DNA of 64,000 nt, from the NCBI GenBank assembly GCA_964019425.1, contig OZ025811.1:248001-312000 (forward strand), written 5' to 3'. The notes under the pieces were generated by a model. That model was not told where the DNA came from and did not search any database. It saw nothing but the letters and a program-made list of their open reading frames with translations. The DNA is from Flectonema sp. DT1601 (Eukaryota > Euglenozoa > Diplonemea > Diplonemida > Diplonemidae). The position numbers and the translations under genes were made by a program. This document shows positions 1 to 10,610 of the stretch, one piece after another. Positions within the stretch are counted from its first letter, which is position 1; each line of letters begins with the position of its first letter.

Positions 1-190
1 AATCACAACAAGCCTGTTAGAAAACATGTATCCAAAAAAAAAAAAAAAAAAATTGTCAGTTTATTCAGCCAAGATTCTTTAGAAACAAAACTTATACACT
101 TCTAAACTACATTTTCCGAACTGTCCGGTCTCAATACAAATACAACGGTCTATCAGTTCCTCCTTTTTTTTTCTCCCACAATGACTCGTT

Positions 191-3100
191 TCACATGCTA
201 GAAGCAACATTGTGACTCATACTTCCTTCTTTTCTAAATCGTATCTTACTACGCTTTGATACAGGATCGTCTGAGGTATCGAGGTCGTTTACAGCTGTTT
301 TTTTTTTTTTTGGTTTTTGTTTTTTTATGTTATGATGACCTGTCAAAAAGAAAAGCAGCAGTAGAGATTCATACTGAGTGGCATCCTCCATTTCTGCTCC
401 CATTCTCTTTGGATGAGAGAAGTGATGTCGTCGACTGCGTTTATTGTTTGGGCACAGAAATTCCATCGAAGCTTTTCATCTTCTTGCTCAAAATCGAGAG
501 AAAATCTCATTCTGTTTACGGAATCTTCCTGAGTTGAGGTTCCTATTTGGACAATGTCACCAAGAAGCCCTCTTTTCTCGAGATGCCAACGGCTTGCTAT
601 CCCTTCTTCATCAGGCCATGAAGCGTACTTATCACTCGCTACTAAGATTTCCTTTTTTTTTTTTTTTTTTTCTTAACACACAATTGTCATAAAAAGAAAA
701 AATCAAAATAATTTTTTCCATCTCGAAGACATGTTTTACGAGCGAAAGAGAATTGTGGCAGCGTAACGTTAACACCCTTACTTTATAGGCTTGTTTCCGG
801 TTGCGCACAAACAAAAAAAAACAACAAATAAAAAAACACACCTCCTTTGTAATAATAATACTTACAGGAAGCATCTGATGAGACAATTCTCTGAGCGGAT
901 ATACGTCTTGTGGGAATGCCATTGAACTGATGTCCTTCATTGATCTTTTTTGAGTTACAAGCTGTTCTTGCCTCATAAATACCAGAAAGTATCCAACAAC
1001 AGCACTCTGACCCTGAACTAGTGGACGTGCAGTAAACGGAGATGAGCAAATTGTTATTTTACCGTCAACAGATGCAGTCTTTGATGCTGTTAACATTCGT
1101 AGTAAATGCAGTGTCGATTTACCACATCTGGGTAGTAATAAATATGTTTGTCCTGTGTCACCACCATACACCAGTCTGGTGTATTGCATTCCGTATCCAA
1201 CTTCAACTTTTTTTAAATCTTTATTTTGGTGACATGAGATTAATAAGAACGGTTCTTTGGCACTTTTTCCTTTTTCTGGAAAATAATTCACGTCAAGCAT
1301 GAAGTATGTGTGTGAATTAGAAACAGCTATCCAACAAGACTTCTCACCTTGTTCACTAGCAGCTCCTAACAGTACACTACAATAACAAGAACCAACTAAC
1401 TGTTCTCCCTCATTAACGTCATGTGCCTGGTCGTTGTTTTGAAGGATGTGAACACCCACTCTGACATCATATTTCTCAAGTGCTTCTAAGTCAAGCTGTT
1501 TATTTGTTATGTTTTTTATTTGTTTTATGGTTTTATAGATTTTAGATACAACAAAAAGAAGAAAAGTGATTATTTCATACCCTTCTACTGCCAGATACTG
1601 TTGAGCCAAAGTACATAAACACATCTTCAGCTCCAATCTGTAGTTTGCTTAGGATACGAACATCACTCGTTGCTATCTTTTTACAATTTGATAATTCACT
1701 TCTGAATGGAGGATGATCAAATGAAAACACTTGCTTGCCAGTGGAGGCAGATCCTTTATTTGATACAATTGGCCATTCAGGTGCTTTCTTACACTTCTTT
1801 AACCTAGCCTTTAACATTGCGATCAGAACTTCTTCACATCTGTTGTTGTGTTATTAATATCAGGGTTTTAAAATGGTCCCAGCTGTAATTTAATTAAGTA
1901 ACTGACATACTCTTCTCCCTGAACTTCAAAACCAGCCATCAAAACATTCTCCGAAGCTGGGTGAAATCGTCCTTTTAATTCAGACTGTTGTTTCCTGTTT
2001 GTTATTTTTGGTTACCCTCCAACGTTGTTATAAATTACATTAATACCAAAAACACACCGTTGTAAGTACGTTACTCCCCTATTGGTTGTTACGTACATAT
2101 CACTTTTTGAGGGTTCGACTGTGACTGATTTCGGATCCCACGGTTTTGGTTCACCAACTTCCCAGGTTTTGACATTTGCAAAATTGATTGTTGACGCTGG
2201 TGGTGAAGCTTCTTGAACACCATGATCTTTAAACAGCTCAACGTGAATAGTTGAGAACCCATCACCTGTTCGAATACCATCACCAGAGAGGTCGTTTATA
2301 ATTTCTGATATGCTTCGTACTGTTGAGGATTCACTTCTTCTTATTCTAATCATAAGTGATTCCCCAATGATAGTCGCATCCAATGCCACAAATCTACTCG
2401 GCTCAGGATCGATCATATTTGGAGGAAGTAATGAAATATGATATGGATAAGATCCAGCGAAAGGAACTATCTTTGAACTTCCCCATTTTCTACTCGCAAC
2501 TCGAGTTATTTTTGGTGTGATAGTACCAGCTTCAAGGAATGAAGAAAGTCGTTCAGAGACTTCTTCAACAAAGGTTCTCCAGGATACGGAAGTAGTCCCT
2601 TCGATTTCACTTTCAGATAACATATTTGAGTCGTCAACTTCCGTAAGAATCGGATCAGGTATATCAATAGTAGTTGAAGTACCGTCTGAGAGACTATGTG
2701 ATACGATACCGTTAAGAAAACCTCCCTTTTGAACATCAATACTGCCGTAGGTAACTGTTTCCTTTGTTTCAGGTGTGTGAAGATTATCATAAGAAGATAT
2801 CAACTCACTGTCAGCAGCAATAACATCCTCCACTTGTTGTTGTGGAATACTATCTCCTGATGACATATGCGCCTCAACTGGAGATAAGTTATCATTAGAA
2901 CCGCTTCCCTTTTCTGGCGTTTGAAAAACACTTCCTCTGTCAGCCCTCCTCCGAACTATTTTCGTCTTGGTCACTATTATCTTCTTTTTTGTTATCTTTT
3001 TAGTTTTCGTATAGCTTGGTTGTGGTAGTAGCTGTAGGTTCGCATCACTCGTTGCTGAACCCGATCCAGACGCAGACCTGTGTGTTTAATAAAGTAAAGA

Positions 3101-4535
3101 GTAGTTTAAATTAAATACAAATATAAACCAGAGGCATACTTTCGCAACCCACACAACAATGCTAATACTACGAGACAACCAGCAACACACGGCTCACATG
3201 GACCTGTGAATGTATATTCAGGACACAAGTCTACCTGACGTGTACGCGCCTTGACTGGACTATCCTCTCCGATGATCTGTTTGATGGTTTGTTTTGATCC
3301 GTTAACTTTAAAAGAAGTAAAAATAACAAAGTAACACATACAATGGGAGTTGAAACTTCATCTGGTGGGAGGAAGAATTGTTTATATTTACCGCAGACAC
3401 TCTTAACTGTGGTTTTGTTGGTGTCTTCTGAAGTGAATGCATCGCTGTCGAGGAGAAATCCTCTCCAGCGATTAAAATCCAACATTCCTGCTACTAGAGG
3501 ACGGTAGTTAAGACAACTACTTTTAAGAGAAGGATTACCAGTCAGAGATAGCTCTTGAAGGTTATTATTTACTTTAAGAAGATGAAAAATTTCATTCCAA
3601 GAACGAATTTTGTTATCATCAACAGTAAGTACACACAATCCTGGTAAGGTATAGAGACCGTCAAGTGTGTTAAGTTTATTACTGCGCAAGTCAATCTTTG
3701 TTAGAGATCTCGGAAACACCGTATCGGCTACCGTCTCGATGTTATTATTACTTAAGTCTAAATAAGTAAGAGTTGAACATTTACTGAGGTATCGAACTGT
3801 TGTTATTGAGTTTCCAGATAATTTCATCGCACGAACAACCCTAAGCTGTTCGAAAAAGGAATCCATAACATCAACCGAAGGGTTGTTTGTTATTTCAATA
3901 GTTCGCAATATCTTCCATTGCAGTGAACCAAATATGTCTTTTAATGATTTCAGTGACTTTATCGAATTATTAATTTCAAGACGAATCAAAACGTTTGAGA
4001 GCTTCGCCAGACCGCTTAGATCAATTCCGACTTCCATTGAGTCGTCGATTGCAATTGTCTGTAATTGTTCACCTAATTGATCGAACATCACAAAACTTTG
4101 AACCAACGAAACCAATTCAAGTCCTAAAGGAGGATGTTGTATCTCACCAATCGTACATCCGACAAATTCAATATTCTCCAGACTGTAGAAATCTTCTAAG
4201 TCGATCGAGGAGCAGTCAACTGATTTACTTCCTGGTTGAATTCTCAATTTCGGACATTCTCTAAAACATTTAAAAAGTACATCAAATGTCTTTCGTTCCT
4301 TGTCACTGGCTGATTCTTTTCTAAAAATTGATTTTGGAGTTGGAGGTGCTTGGCGAAGTTCTTCATTTCTATTTTTTGCATATTTAAGACTGGACACAGT
4401 GATCGGAACTATTCTCTCACCTGAAGCAAACATAGCACCATGTGTACTCGCGTATCCTGCTAGGTTTATGACTGCGGCAGCATCACTTATTGTTTTCTTC
4501 TTTTTCGAAGGAGAGTTTCTTCCTCCGGTAGGCAT
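191..4535 (-). CDS. LIP1/STK11IP-like leucine-rich-repeat protein, eight exons
   Basis: I predict complement(join(191..294, 375..651, 866..1495, 1581..1839, 1911..1994, 2058..3077, 3140..3305, 3392..4535)). All phases agree, giving 1,227 aa and a TGA stop. Donors are GTAAAT, GTATGC, GTGTGT, GTATGT, GTATGA, GTAAGT and GTATGA; introns are 62-86 bp except one of 214 bp (652-865). Several acceptors are A-rich with no pyrimidine tract. Residues ~15-60 resemble the N-terminal LIP1 domain, ~240-335 are leucine-rich repeats (LDLSNNNI, IDLRSNKL, LSLTGNP), followed by the RWRGFLLD stretch seen after the LRRs of STK11IP. A Cys-rich hydrophobic segment lies at ~412-436, and the C-terminal ~300 residues could hold a PH-like fold. 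In animals STK11IP binds the kinase LKB1 and sits on endolysosomes; that role is only inferred here. Nischarin-type LRR proteins are the main alternative. The 866/651 junction is the least certain. Confidence 0.7.
722..812. ncRNA. Candidate structured RNA element inside the long intron of the LIP1-like gene
   Basis: This segment shares two conserved blocks (GAAAGAGAATTGTGGCAGCG side and GGTTGCGCACAAAC side) with 51241-51326, where they lie in reverse orientation. The blocks can pair: GTG at 755-757 with CAC at 806-808, and CGTAAC at 762-767 with GTTGCG at 800-805, leaving a 4-nt GCAG bulge. The apical part between the stems differs between copies while the stems are kept. It sits in a 214-bp intron, while the other introns of the gene are 62-86 bp. 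A snoRNA-like RNA or a short mobile element would both fit; no family was recognised. Confidence 0.35.
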
Positions 4536-4681
4536 TAGAAGACCCCTCAGTTACGTTTCAGCAGCTAATTCTCATTTCTGTTGTGAAGTCCTTGTTAGAA
4601 AGCTAATGACGTACTTCCACATACTTCCTTAACTCTTAACCTAAACCGATAAGGTTATAATTCAGTTGTAATAGTAAACAA

Positions 4682-4713
<32 letters not shown>

Positions 4714-5033
4714 GACTAAAAGTTGATAGTCACTAAACAAAACGAAAAAAAAAAAAAAATGTTTTAAAAAAAAAAAAAGGCAGATAAAGTCTTCTTTTTT
4801 TTCTTTTTTTTTTTTGCAAAAAAAAAAGAAGAAAAAAAAAACATTTCCAAGAAGTTATATTAACTAAAAAATGAAGATTCTAATTAAGTGGAAACAATCT
4901 TAGAAAAGAGTTTACATGCTTTTGTGAAATTAGAACAGGTAAACAATAATTCAAAACAAAAGCTCTCTAAATGAAAAAAAATAATAAACAGAGAGGTCGT
5001 TTTATTAATACGAGTATACCAGATTTAGAATTC
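4536..5033. other. Intergenic, homopolymer-rich
   Basis: About 500 bp between the LIP1-like gene and the next minus-strand gene. It holds TTTTC repeats and long T and A runs (about 4680-4850) and no open frame worth calling. On the minus strand an AACAG at about -45 and an AATTAG at about -30 precede the ATG at 4535. Confidence 0.6.
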
Positions 5034-6626
5034 CTATTCAGGAATCATAAACTGTCTGAATGGAATTAGGTCCGTCGTAGCAGCTCTCTTTTCTCTTTCT
5101 TCAGCTTGACAATTAGCTGCTTCAGTCAATTCAGAAACTAGTCGCCTTCGTTCTTCGCGGATTTCTGCAGGCATGCCGACATAAGGAACACAATTCCCGT
5201 CTTGATCATATCCCGTAGGTTTCGCATGAGTAAACAAACTACTCAATAATGGAACACAAAATATCAAAAAAGGAACCGAAGCTATTCCATACAACGCCTG
5301 TAACCAGTATAACGTAGCAGTGAATCTCCAGTTAGTGACCATTCCGCCTTCACGGTCATCTCCTATGACTCTAGCTCGAGGGTTTGCGTGTGCAAACATG
5401 GCGACTAGTCCAAGAATAACACAAATAGAAAATACTATCATATCGTATATAAGCCATTTCATAGTTCGATGTCCAAGTAATGGCATGTCAGATTGATCTA
5501 TAGCTTTAGCCTTGCGGCTTTCTAGTGTAGAAGCGATGTAGACACCTTCTTCCATTTTTATATTTCTCCTTTCGTGATCTTCCTTCAGTAACAAATGGTA
5601 GGAACCCTTTTGTTTACTCGAAGGTATAAACGAAAAAGCAACCCACACAATAACAACCTGAAGCATGAGGAATGCAAGACCAAAACTATCAATTCTAGAT
5701 ATTGTCCAAGCGTCTTCACAGGAGTCTTGCCTTTGAATTGTGAGTCCAGAAACGGTTATATCATCTTCTCTTGTGGAACACATAAAAAGTATTGTGAACC
5801 CAATTATCGATTTGATTACTCCCAAAGTGAGAAATTGCATTCCCTTAAATGAAATAATATATTGTAGCAGTTGGAATTCATCTCCTTTATCAATAATAAG
5901 CAGAACCATGAACCACATTAACTGTAGCACACCAGGAAATGGGATGAGACAAATTACGCGAAAGAGAACAAAAATAGGATTTCTAAAACTCTGCCATGTA
6001 GATTTATCATACGGGTAAAGTGAATAGCGAAGGTACCGAACTAAACCGCAGCAAGTTGTATTCTTAGTTAGTATTGAGGTTTGGATTGGTGGTCGAAATT
6101 TGCACACAGCGATCTCAATTATTTCTTCTTTCAGATCAAACCAAATAGCATCGATGATATTATCTACAGCATTCTGTAGAACCATCGGCATGTATGGGTC
6201 TTTTGCTGAATTCTTGATCTTTGGTAGAAGTTTGTCTAAGCCTTGGTCTAGTTTTTCTTCAACACGTTCTAAGATCCAGAGGTGAATGTGATCTTTTACA
6301 CGTTCAATCCAGGCTGTTAATTCTGCTTTGCGTTCCTCAATCCAGTCTTCTGCTTGTTTTTTTATCTTTTCAATCCATTCTTCAATCTTCTTTTTCGCAT
6401 CTTCTAATTCCAGTTGTAATTTTTCTTTTAACCTTCCCCCAACTTCTTCAACTTTTTCCGTTACGTCTTTTACTTTTGATGCCGCTGCTTGTGCGATTTC
6501 ACTGTTGACGGCTTCGTCTACCTTTTTCTCGATTTGTTCTTTTTTTTCAGTTAATTCCTCCTTTAATTGACCCAACTTGTCATCAAGTTCAGCTCTTTTC
6601 TTATCAATTAGATTACCCAGCGGCAT
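5034..6626 (-). CDS. Coiled-coil, multi-pass membrane protein of unknown family
   Basis: 530 aa, TAG stop. Residues ~1-165 are a charged amphipathic Glu/Lys-rich helix region with repeated EEWIEKIKK / DWIEERK / AWIERVK units, almost certainly coiled coil. After a linker with Cys residues, about five hydrophobic segments follow (~213-245, ~262-285, ~317-338, ~390-412, ~438-465), then a hydrophilic Arg/Glu-rich C-terminus. The start is chosen because the frame opens at this ATG and a CCCACAG acceptor lies 21 nt upstream on the minus strand; a GTAAAT donor at 6706-6711 would make a 64-bp 5'-UTR intron. I do not recognise the family. The layout (cytosolic coiled coil ahead of a membrane bundle) suggests a scaffold or tether on an internal membrane, which is inference only. 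Confidence 0.85.
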   Translation of the reverse strand: MPLGNLIDKKRAELDDKLGQLKEELTEKKEQIEKKVDEAVNSEIAQAAASKVKDVTEKVEEVGGRLKEKLQLELEDAKKKIEEWIEKIKKQAEDWIEERKAELTAWIERVKDHIHLWILERVEEKLDQGLDKLLPKIKNSAKDPYMPMVLQNAVDNIIDAIWFDLKEEIIEIAVCKFRPPIQTSILTKNTTCCGLVRYLRYSLYPYDKSTWQSFRNPIFVLFRVICLIPFPGVLQLMWFMVLLIIDKGDEFQLLQYIISFKGMQFLTLGVIKSIIGFTILFMCSTREDDITVSGLTIQRQDSCEDAWTISRIDSFGLAFLMLQVVIVWVAFSFIPSSKQKGSYHLLLKEDHERRNIKMEEGVYIASTLESRKAKAIDQSDMPLLGHRTMKWLIYDMIVFSICVILGLVAMFAHANPRARVIGDDREGGMVTNWRFTATLYWLQALYGIASVPFLIFCVPLLSSLFTHAKPTGYDQDGNCVPYVGMPAEIREERRRLVSELTEAANCQAEEREKRAATTDLIPFRQFMIPE

Positions 6627-6728
6627 CTTTATGGCTTTGGGGAGGCCCTGTGGGAGGGATTATTAATAACTTACATTCAAAGTTAAAGAGAAATCGTAAT
6701 ATATAATTTACTCGGACGTTTTAAATTC

Positions 6729-7199
6729 TTAAGTTGAATTATCAATCCAGTCCAGTCGGTGAGTTGGCGATGTTTCTAACAGGATATGTAAAGACCACGC
6801 TGCGAAGATACCACAAGATATATACACAATCAGACTGCTATGTGATACTGAACAGCAACTGGCAGCAGCTATGCAACTCGCACCGTTTTCCGCAACCGCA
6901 GTTCCTATTTCACAAAATCTATCAATTTGAGGACACTCTGGTAATAATGCTCTTCGAATTGTGACTGAGGTTCCCCCTCCTGTTAAAAACAACAGTAGTG
7001 GACCTCCCCATGTGGTTCTTGCTAAGCAACCGATACCACAACAGATATCCAGAACGCCGATTGGTTTCATCATCTCTCTCGGATACCCAAATGTATTCCA
7101 TTCATCTACAACAGGTTCCCATTCAGATAGCTTCATGACACCAACAGCTGCTATACTTGCTGACCATACCTGACCCACTTTTAACCAACGCTTTGTCAT
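6729..7199 (-). CDS. DoxX-like small membrane protein
   Basis: 156 aa, TAA stop. The first half matches the DoxX-like family pattern: a Gly/Ala helix followed by KL, a hydrophilic stretch and the FGYP..M.KPIGVLDICCGIG motif, where the family has a GYP/GVLE-type helix start. Three to four hydrophobic segments are visible (~11-27, ~46-60, ~66-76 and ~115-140). Family members are short integral membrane proteins, some tied to redox or quinone metabolism; nothing here shows a substrate. The C-terminal helix is longer than usual and followed by a polar tail. A TGTCAG acceptor-like site lies 14 nt upstream of the ATG. Confidence 0.7.
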   Translation of the reverse strand: MTKRWLKVGQVWSASIAAVGVMKLSEWEPVVDEWNTFGYPREMMKPIGVLDICCGIGCLARTTWGGPLLLFLTGGGTSVTIRRALLPECPQIDRFCEIGTAVAENGASCIAAASCCSVSHSSLIVYISCGIFAAWSLHILLETSPTHRLDWIDNST

Positions 7200-7388
7200 T
7201 ATCAGTAGTCAAACTGACAGCCTGTACTAAAGATGTAAAAATATGTTTAATTTATATATTTTTTTTATTTTTAGAAAAGCCGGGGGTTTGACATAACATC
7301 AAAAGAAAATAATAATTTCAATAACGCAACAGACGAAGAAGAAATAACAAAGGAGGCCAGGCTTTTATAATAATGTCTCAAAAAAAGC

Positions 7389-8144
7389 TCAAGAAGAATA
7401 ATCAGAGCTCACATCTATTGAAGTGGAACTCTGCTCTTCGAGAAAAACTGCTCTTAGAGCATCGATAGATATTCTGTTTTGTCTAATAGCAGCAGCAAGA
7501 ATAGCAACCTCAACTGATCGAGAAGCAGGAGCCTTTCTTGAATGAAGATGACCAACAAGAAGGTTTCTAGCATTCCATTGTAATTCTAGTAGTGCTGTTC
7601 TTTCATTTGCTTCCCAATCACTTAGTAATCTGGTGGTGGAAATACCAAATAATTCTATTTTTTTTGAAGAAAGATCATCGCAAGATATAAATAAAATGTG
7701 TCGGAGGTTCGATTTTATTATTTGAAACGAGTGAGTCATCGATGACTCGATCGCTGCTCTCTCAACACTTTCGATTGGAATCAGTCCACTTGTTCCTTCT
7801 AAAGGTGTTGTCGCCATCGTGAAGGTTTTGTTTATATCAATTATGGATTTCACTTTTTCTTCAATATCAATTCCTGTAGTGATCTTTGTTGCTCTCACAG
7901 TACTTCGTATTAACCAATCGAGGTGTTCAGATCCATTTCCAGAAGCAATCATTTTCGCATCACACGCTAGTTGTGTTCCTAAAGCTGCCCCAACAGCCAT
8001 AATCCACTTCGATATGAATGACATTTGATCAATTAGTTCACCCGAGCAGCTATCATGCTCAGCTGCTGTGTATACTCCAACACCAAAACCACTTTCTTTG
8101 CATGTTAGTCTAATGACATCTCGTAGTAGTCGCACTCCGTGCAT
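7389..8144 (-). CDS. Unknown 251-aa soluble protein
   Basis: Single open frame ending in TGA, with no signal peptide or clear membrane span (a weak hydrophobic stretch at ~46-60). It is rich in predicted helix, with Ser-rich ends (ending SSTSIDVSSDYSS). I recognise no motif. CAGCAG lies 7-10 nt upstream of the ATG, with a GTGACACA donor at 8193-8200 that would give a 46-bp leader intron. It sits in the same direction as, and 200-250 bp from, its neighbours. The coding call rests on length, composition and context. Confidence 0.75.
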   Translation of the reverse strand: MHGVRLLRDVIRLTCKESGFGVGVYTAAEHDSCSGELIDQMSFISKWIMAVGAALGTQLACDAKMIASGNGSEHLDWLIRSTVRATKITTGIDIEEKVKSIIDINKTFTMATTPLEGTSGLIPIESVERAAIESSMTHSFQIIKSNLRHILFISCDDLSSKKIELFGISTTRLLSDWEANERTALLELQWNARNLLVGHLHSRKAPASRSVEVAILAAAIRQNRISIDALRAVFLEEQSSTSIDVSSDYSS

Positions 8145-8346
8145 GACAATACTGCTGTTCTTTCTTTAGAAGGTTGTCATTTGTATAAGTAGTGTGTCAC
8201 CTTTATGATAAACTATAGATTACAAGAGAGAGATAAGATAAAAACATAAAATAAAAAGATACAAAGCAACAAAGACTACATCGACAAGGTAAATAGGAGA
8301 AAAAAACTTGTCTTGCGTATTTTTGAGAAAAATCTAAAAAAAAAAT

Positions 8347-8838
8347 TTATTTGCATTTCTTTTCTTCTGTAGCGTCCCCTGAATAATAGTTTCTAACTTC
8401 TGTCAAATCTTTTTGAATGCAACTCGTCACTGAGGCATCCATTGAACTTCCCATAAAGAAGTTCATAAAACGAGCGCAATAGCTCATAGGTGTACTTGAC
8501 ACAGTAAGAGATACTTCAGTTATGTCGACTGTGAGTGATTTGAATGAAAAAATACTTCGATATTCACATCCGCAGCTTTCAGCGACAGCCACGAAGTAAG
8601 AATTCTCTTCATAATCAACAACTTCCATTTCTTCAGTCGAGGATTGTTTTCCCAGAAATCTTCCCAAATCAATTTCTCTAGTCTCCTTCCATCTCAAACC
8701 CTTTCCTTTTGCGACCTCCGATATTATTTCAATTTTTGTGATATTTTCAATTATTTTACAACACTTTTCTACATCAGTAAACAGCCTAAACACCTCTTCT
8801 ATTGGGGCTGGGATCTCTTCAGTAACGGTACATGGCAT
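8347..8838 (-). CDS. SRPBCC (polyketide-cyclase/START-like) fold protein
   Basis: 163 aa, TAA stop. The N-terminus has the SRPBCC opening pattern: a beta strand, then APIEEVFRLFTDVEK, then a strand run (KIEIISEV), G.G..W.E and alternating strands. It closes with a long amphipathic helix (MDASVTSCIQKDLTEVRNYY), typical of the family. The fold binds hydrophobic ligands such as lipids or aromatic compounds; the ligand cannot be told here. It has no signal peptide, so is probably cytosolic, and ends in a Lys-rich tail. TTTGACAG lies 15 nt upstream of the ATG. Confidence 0.75.
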   Translation of the reverse strand: MPCTVTEEIPAPIEEVFRLFTDVEKCCKIIENITKIEIISEVAKGKGLRWKETREIDLGRFLGKQSSTEEMEVVDYEENSYFVAVAESCGCEYRSIFSFKSLTVDITEVSLTVSSTPMSYCARFMNFFMGSSMDASVTSCIQKDLTEVRNYYSGDATEEKKCK

Positions 8839-9027
8839 GAGTAATCAGGTTTTCTGTCAAATAATTGATTTCTTTTTTTTTTATTTTTTTGTGTTAAGAT
8901 TTTTCATCCTGGAAAGAAAAAATAATAATAATAATAACAATAATAAATAGGACTATATCTCGTGGAAAGTGACAAGCTGTTTAAACGAACTAAATCGTGT
9001 CACTTTTTTTTTTTAAATTTTTTTTTT
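8839..9027. other. Leader region of the SRPBCC gene with AT microsatellite
   Basis: Holds a TTTGACAG acceptor-like site near the ATG, a T run at about 8871-8887, an (AAT)n stretch at about 8922-8947 and a T run just before the inverted-repeat element. No coding potential is seen. Confidence 0.5.
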
Positions 9028-9388
9028 GGGAAACCCCCAATCCGAACACAATAGTTTTCCGAAATGGCAGGAATGCCAACTTTATATACAAAATATCTTT
9101 ATGTTTAAGAGAGAAACCCTATCTCAATAAAAAAGAATTGTTTTATTTTGCTGACAGTGGGTACAATCGCGGTTTCCTGAGGTGTAACTCGCGGCTCCCC
9201 CAGCAGAATCAGGCATGTTGGTTTAGAAGGATCAAAATTACTTAACGCATTTTTCAGGGGCAGGGGAAAAAAAAGTCTACCTTAAATTCGGAAGTTCGAT
9301 TCCGGTGGCGGATTTTTTAACCAATGCACTTTTTTTGTATAGAGTTGGCGGTTTCGGAAACTTTTGTGTTCGGATTAGGGGTTTTCCC
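9028..9388. mobile_element. Short inverted-repeat element (MITE-like), 361 bp
   Basis: The left end (GGGAAACCCCCAATCCGAAC...) and the reverse complement of the right end (GGGAAAACCCCTAATCCGAA...) match with few changes over about 50 bp, through the AGTTTTCCGAAA block and the GCCAACT(T/C)TATA block. The interior has no open frame of note and includes a GTTCGATTCC string resembling a tRNA T-arm. Both flanks are T runs, so a target-site duplication cannot be told. This is a non-autonomous DNA-transposon pattern; the family is unknown. Confidence 0.65.
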
Positions 9389-9489
9389 TTATTATTTTTT
9401 TTTTTTTTTTGGTATTTGTCTTGGTTTTCTTGGTTGGTTTATTACCTTTACGTAAAAATCGTGTGTGGAGATACCTCCAAGACTAAAGA

Positions 9490-9523
<34 letters not shown>

Positions 9524-9882
9524 ATGAATAGAAGACGAAAGGGGAACTTTTTTTTTTTTTTTTTTTTCCTTATTTTTTATCAACAACCTCACGAAAAAAA
9601 TGGTAGTTTTGCAAAACTAAAACTGGAGAAAAGTCATTCGACGGTGCAGGCATGCTCCGTCCCGAATCTTTGCCAACGAGTAAATGCAAAGTTTAAACTT
9701 TAAAAAGTACGACGCAGTTGCTACATTTGATGGACAAACTAATCAATTTGGGGGAAGGAGGGTTATATTTCGGAGGGACTTCGAAAGAACAAAAATATAA
9801 TAGACAAAATTACGTCCTCCTCTGCAAAAAAAGAAACAAAAAGGGAAAAAAAAAAAAAAAAAAAAAAACTATCCGTTTTCTC

Positions 9883-9924
<42 letters not shown>

Positions 9925-10100
9925 ATGAAGAAAATCAGATAAAACACATTAAAACAACTCCTCCGTGTTTTGCACCCGAGATTCTTTCTAGTACAAAAGC
10001 TCCCACATAACTAAAGGCAAACCTTCTGAAGAGGGCCAAACAAACTGCTGTTTTTTTTTTTTTTTTTTTTTTTTTGCCATTGTAAAAAAATAACAAAAAA

Positions 10101-10131
<31 letters not shown>

Positions 10132-10610
10132 ACGCATTGCAGACCATCACACTGATGTAGATGAAAATAGTGAGGGCAGAAGGGGCTTATAGTTAAAAGA
10201 AGGGAGGGACAAAAAGAATAAACAATCGGCAGGTCATATAGAGGGAGACAGGGAGAAATACCAACAAGCCTGAGGTGTCACTGCTCTTACTGCTTATATA
10301 ATAAAACCGGAGTGGGGGAAAAAAAAAAAAAAAAAAAAAAAATAGCAAGAAGAAATCGCACTATAAAAGAGATACTCGCCTACAGGCACACAAGAACTGC
10401 TTACAACCACTTCTAAGGGTTTTCGGTTCTTTCAAGTTCAGTGGGTCACATGTTTTCATTTGCTTTTTCAAAAATGGGCAAAAGATAGGCTCGCTGTTTT
10501 CTATAAAATCAATCGTTTTCATTGTTCTTCTTCTATTCTTGTTCATTTCTCAAAAAAGTGAGAAAAGGAAAGAAGAAAAATAAAAAGAAAAAAAAAAGAG
10601 AAAAGAAAAA
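9389..10610. repeat. Homopolymer-dense, gene-poor stretch
   Basis: Contains an unusual density of long pure runs: A at ~9490-9528, T at ~9548-9567, A at ~9846-9867, T at ~9886-9920, T at ~10051-10074, A at ~10095-10130 and A at ~10319-10342. Open frames here are mostly poly-Phe/poly-Lys artefacts. A TATATAATAAAA string at 10295-10306 and a 61-codon minus-strand frame (10361-10546) are noted without support as a gene. Confidence 0.6.

Noticed and set aside
632-1636. Continuous 334-codon frame read as one gene
   Set aside because: Its ends run through two introns; consistent donors, acceptors and phases place only 866-1495 as an exon of the larger LIP1-like gene.
9285-9315. tRNA gene suggested by GTTCGATTCC followed by a T run
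   Set aside because: The T-stem does not pair properly and no acceptor-stem or D-arm partner is found upstream.
9305-9703. 132-codon plus-strand frame
   Set aside because: It consists mostly of poly-Phe and poly-Lys from homopolymer runs and overlaps the inverted-repeat element.
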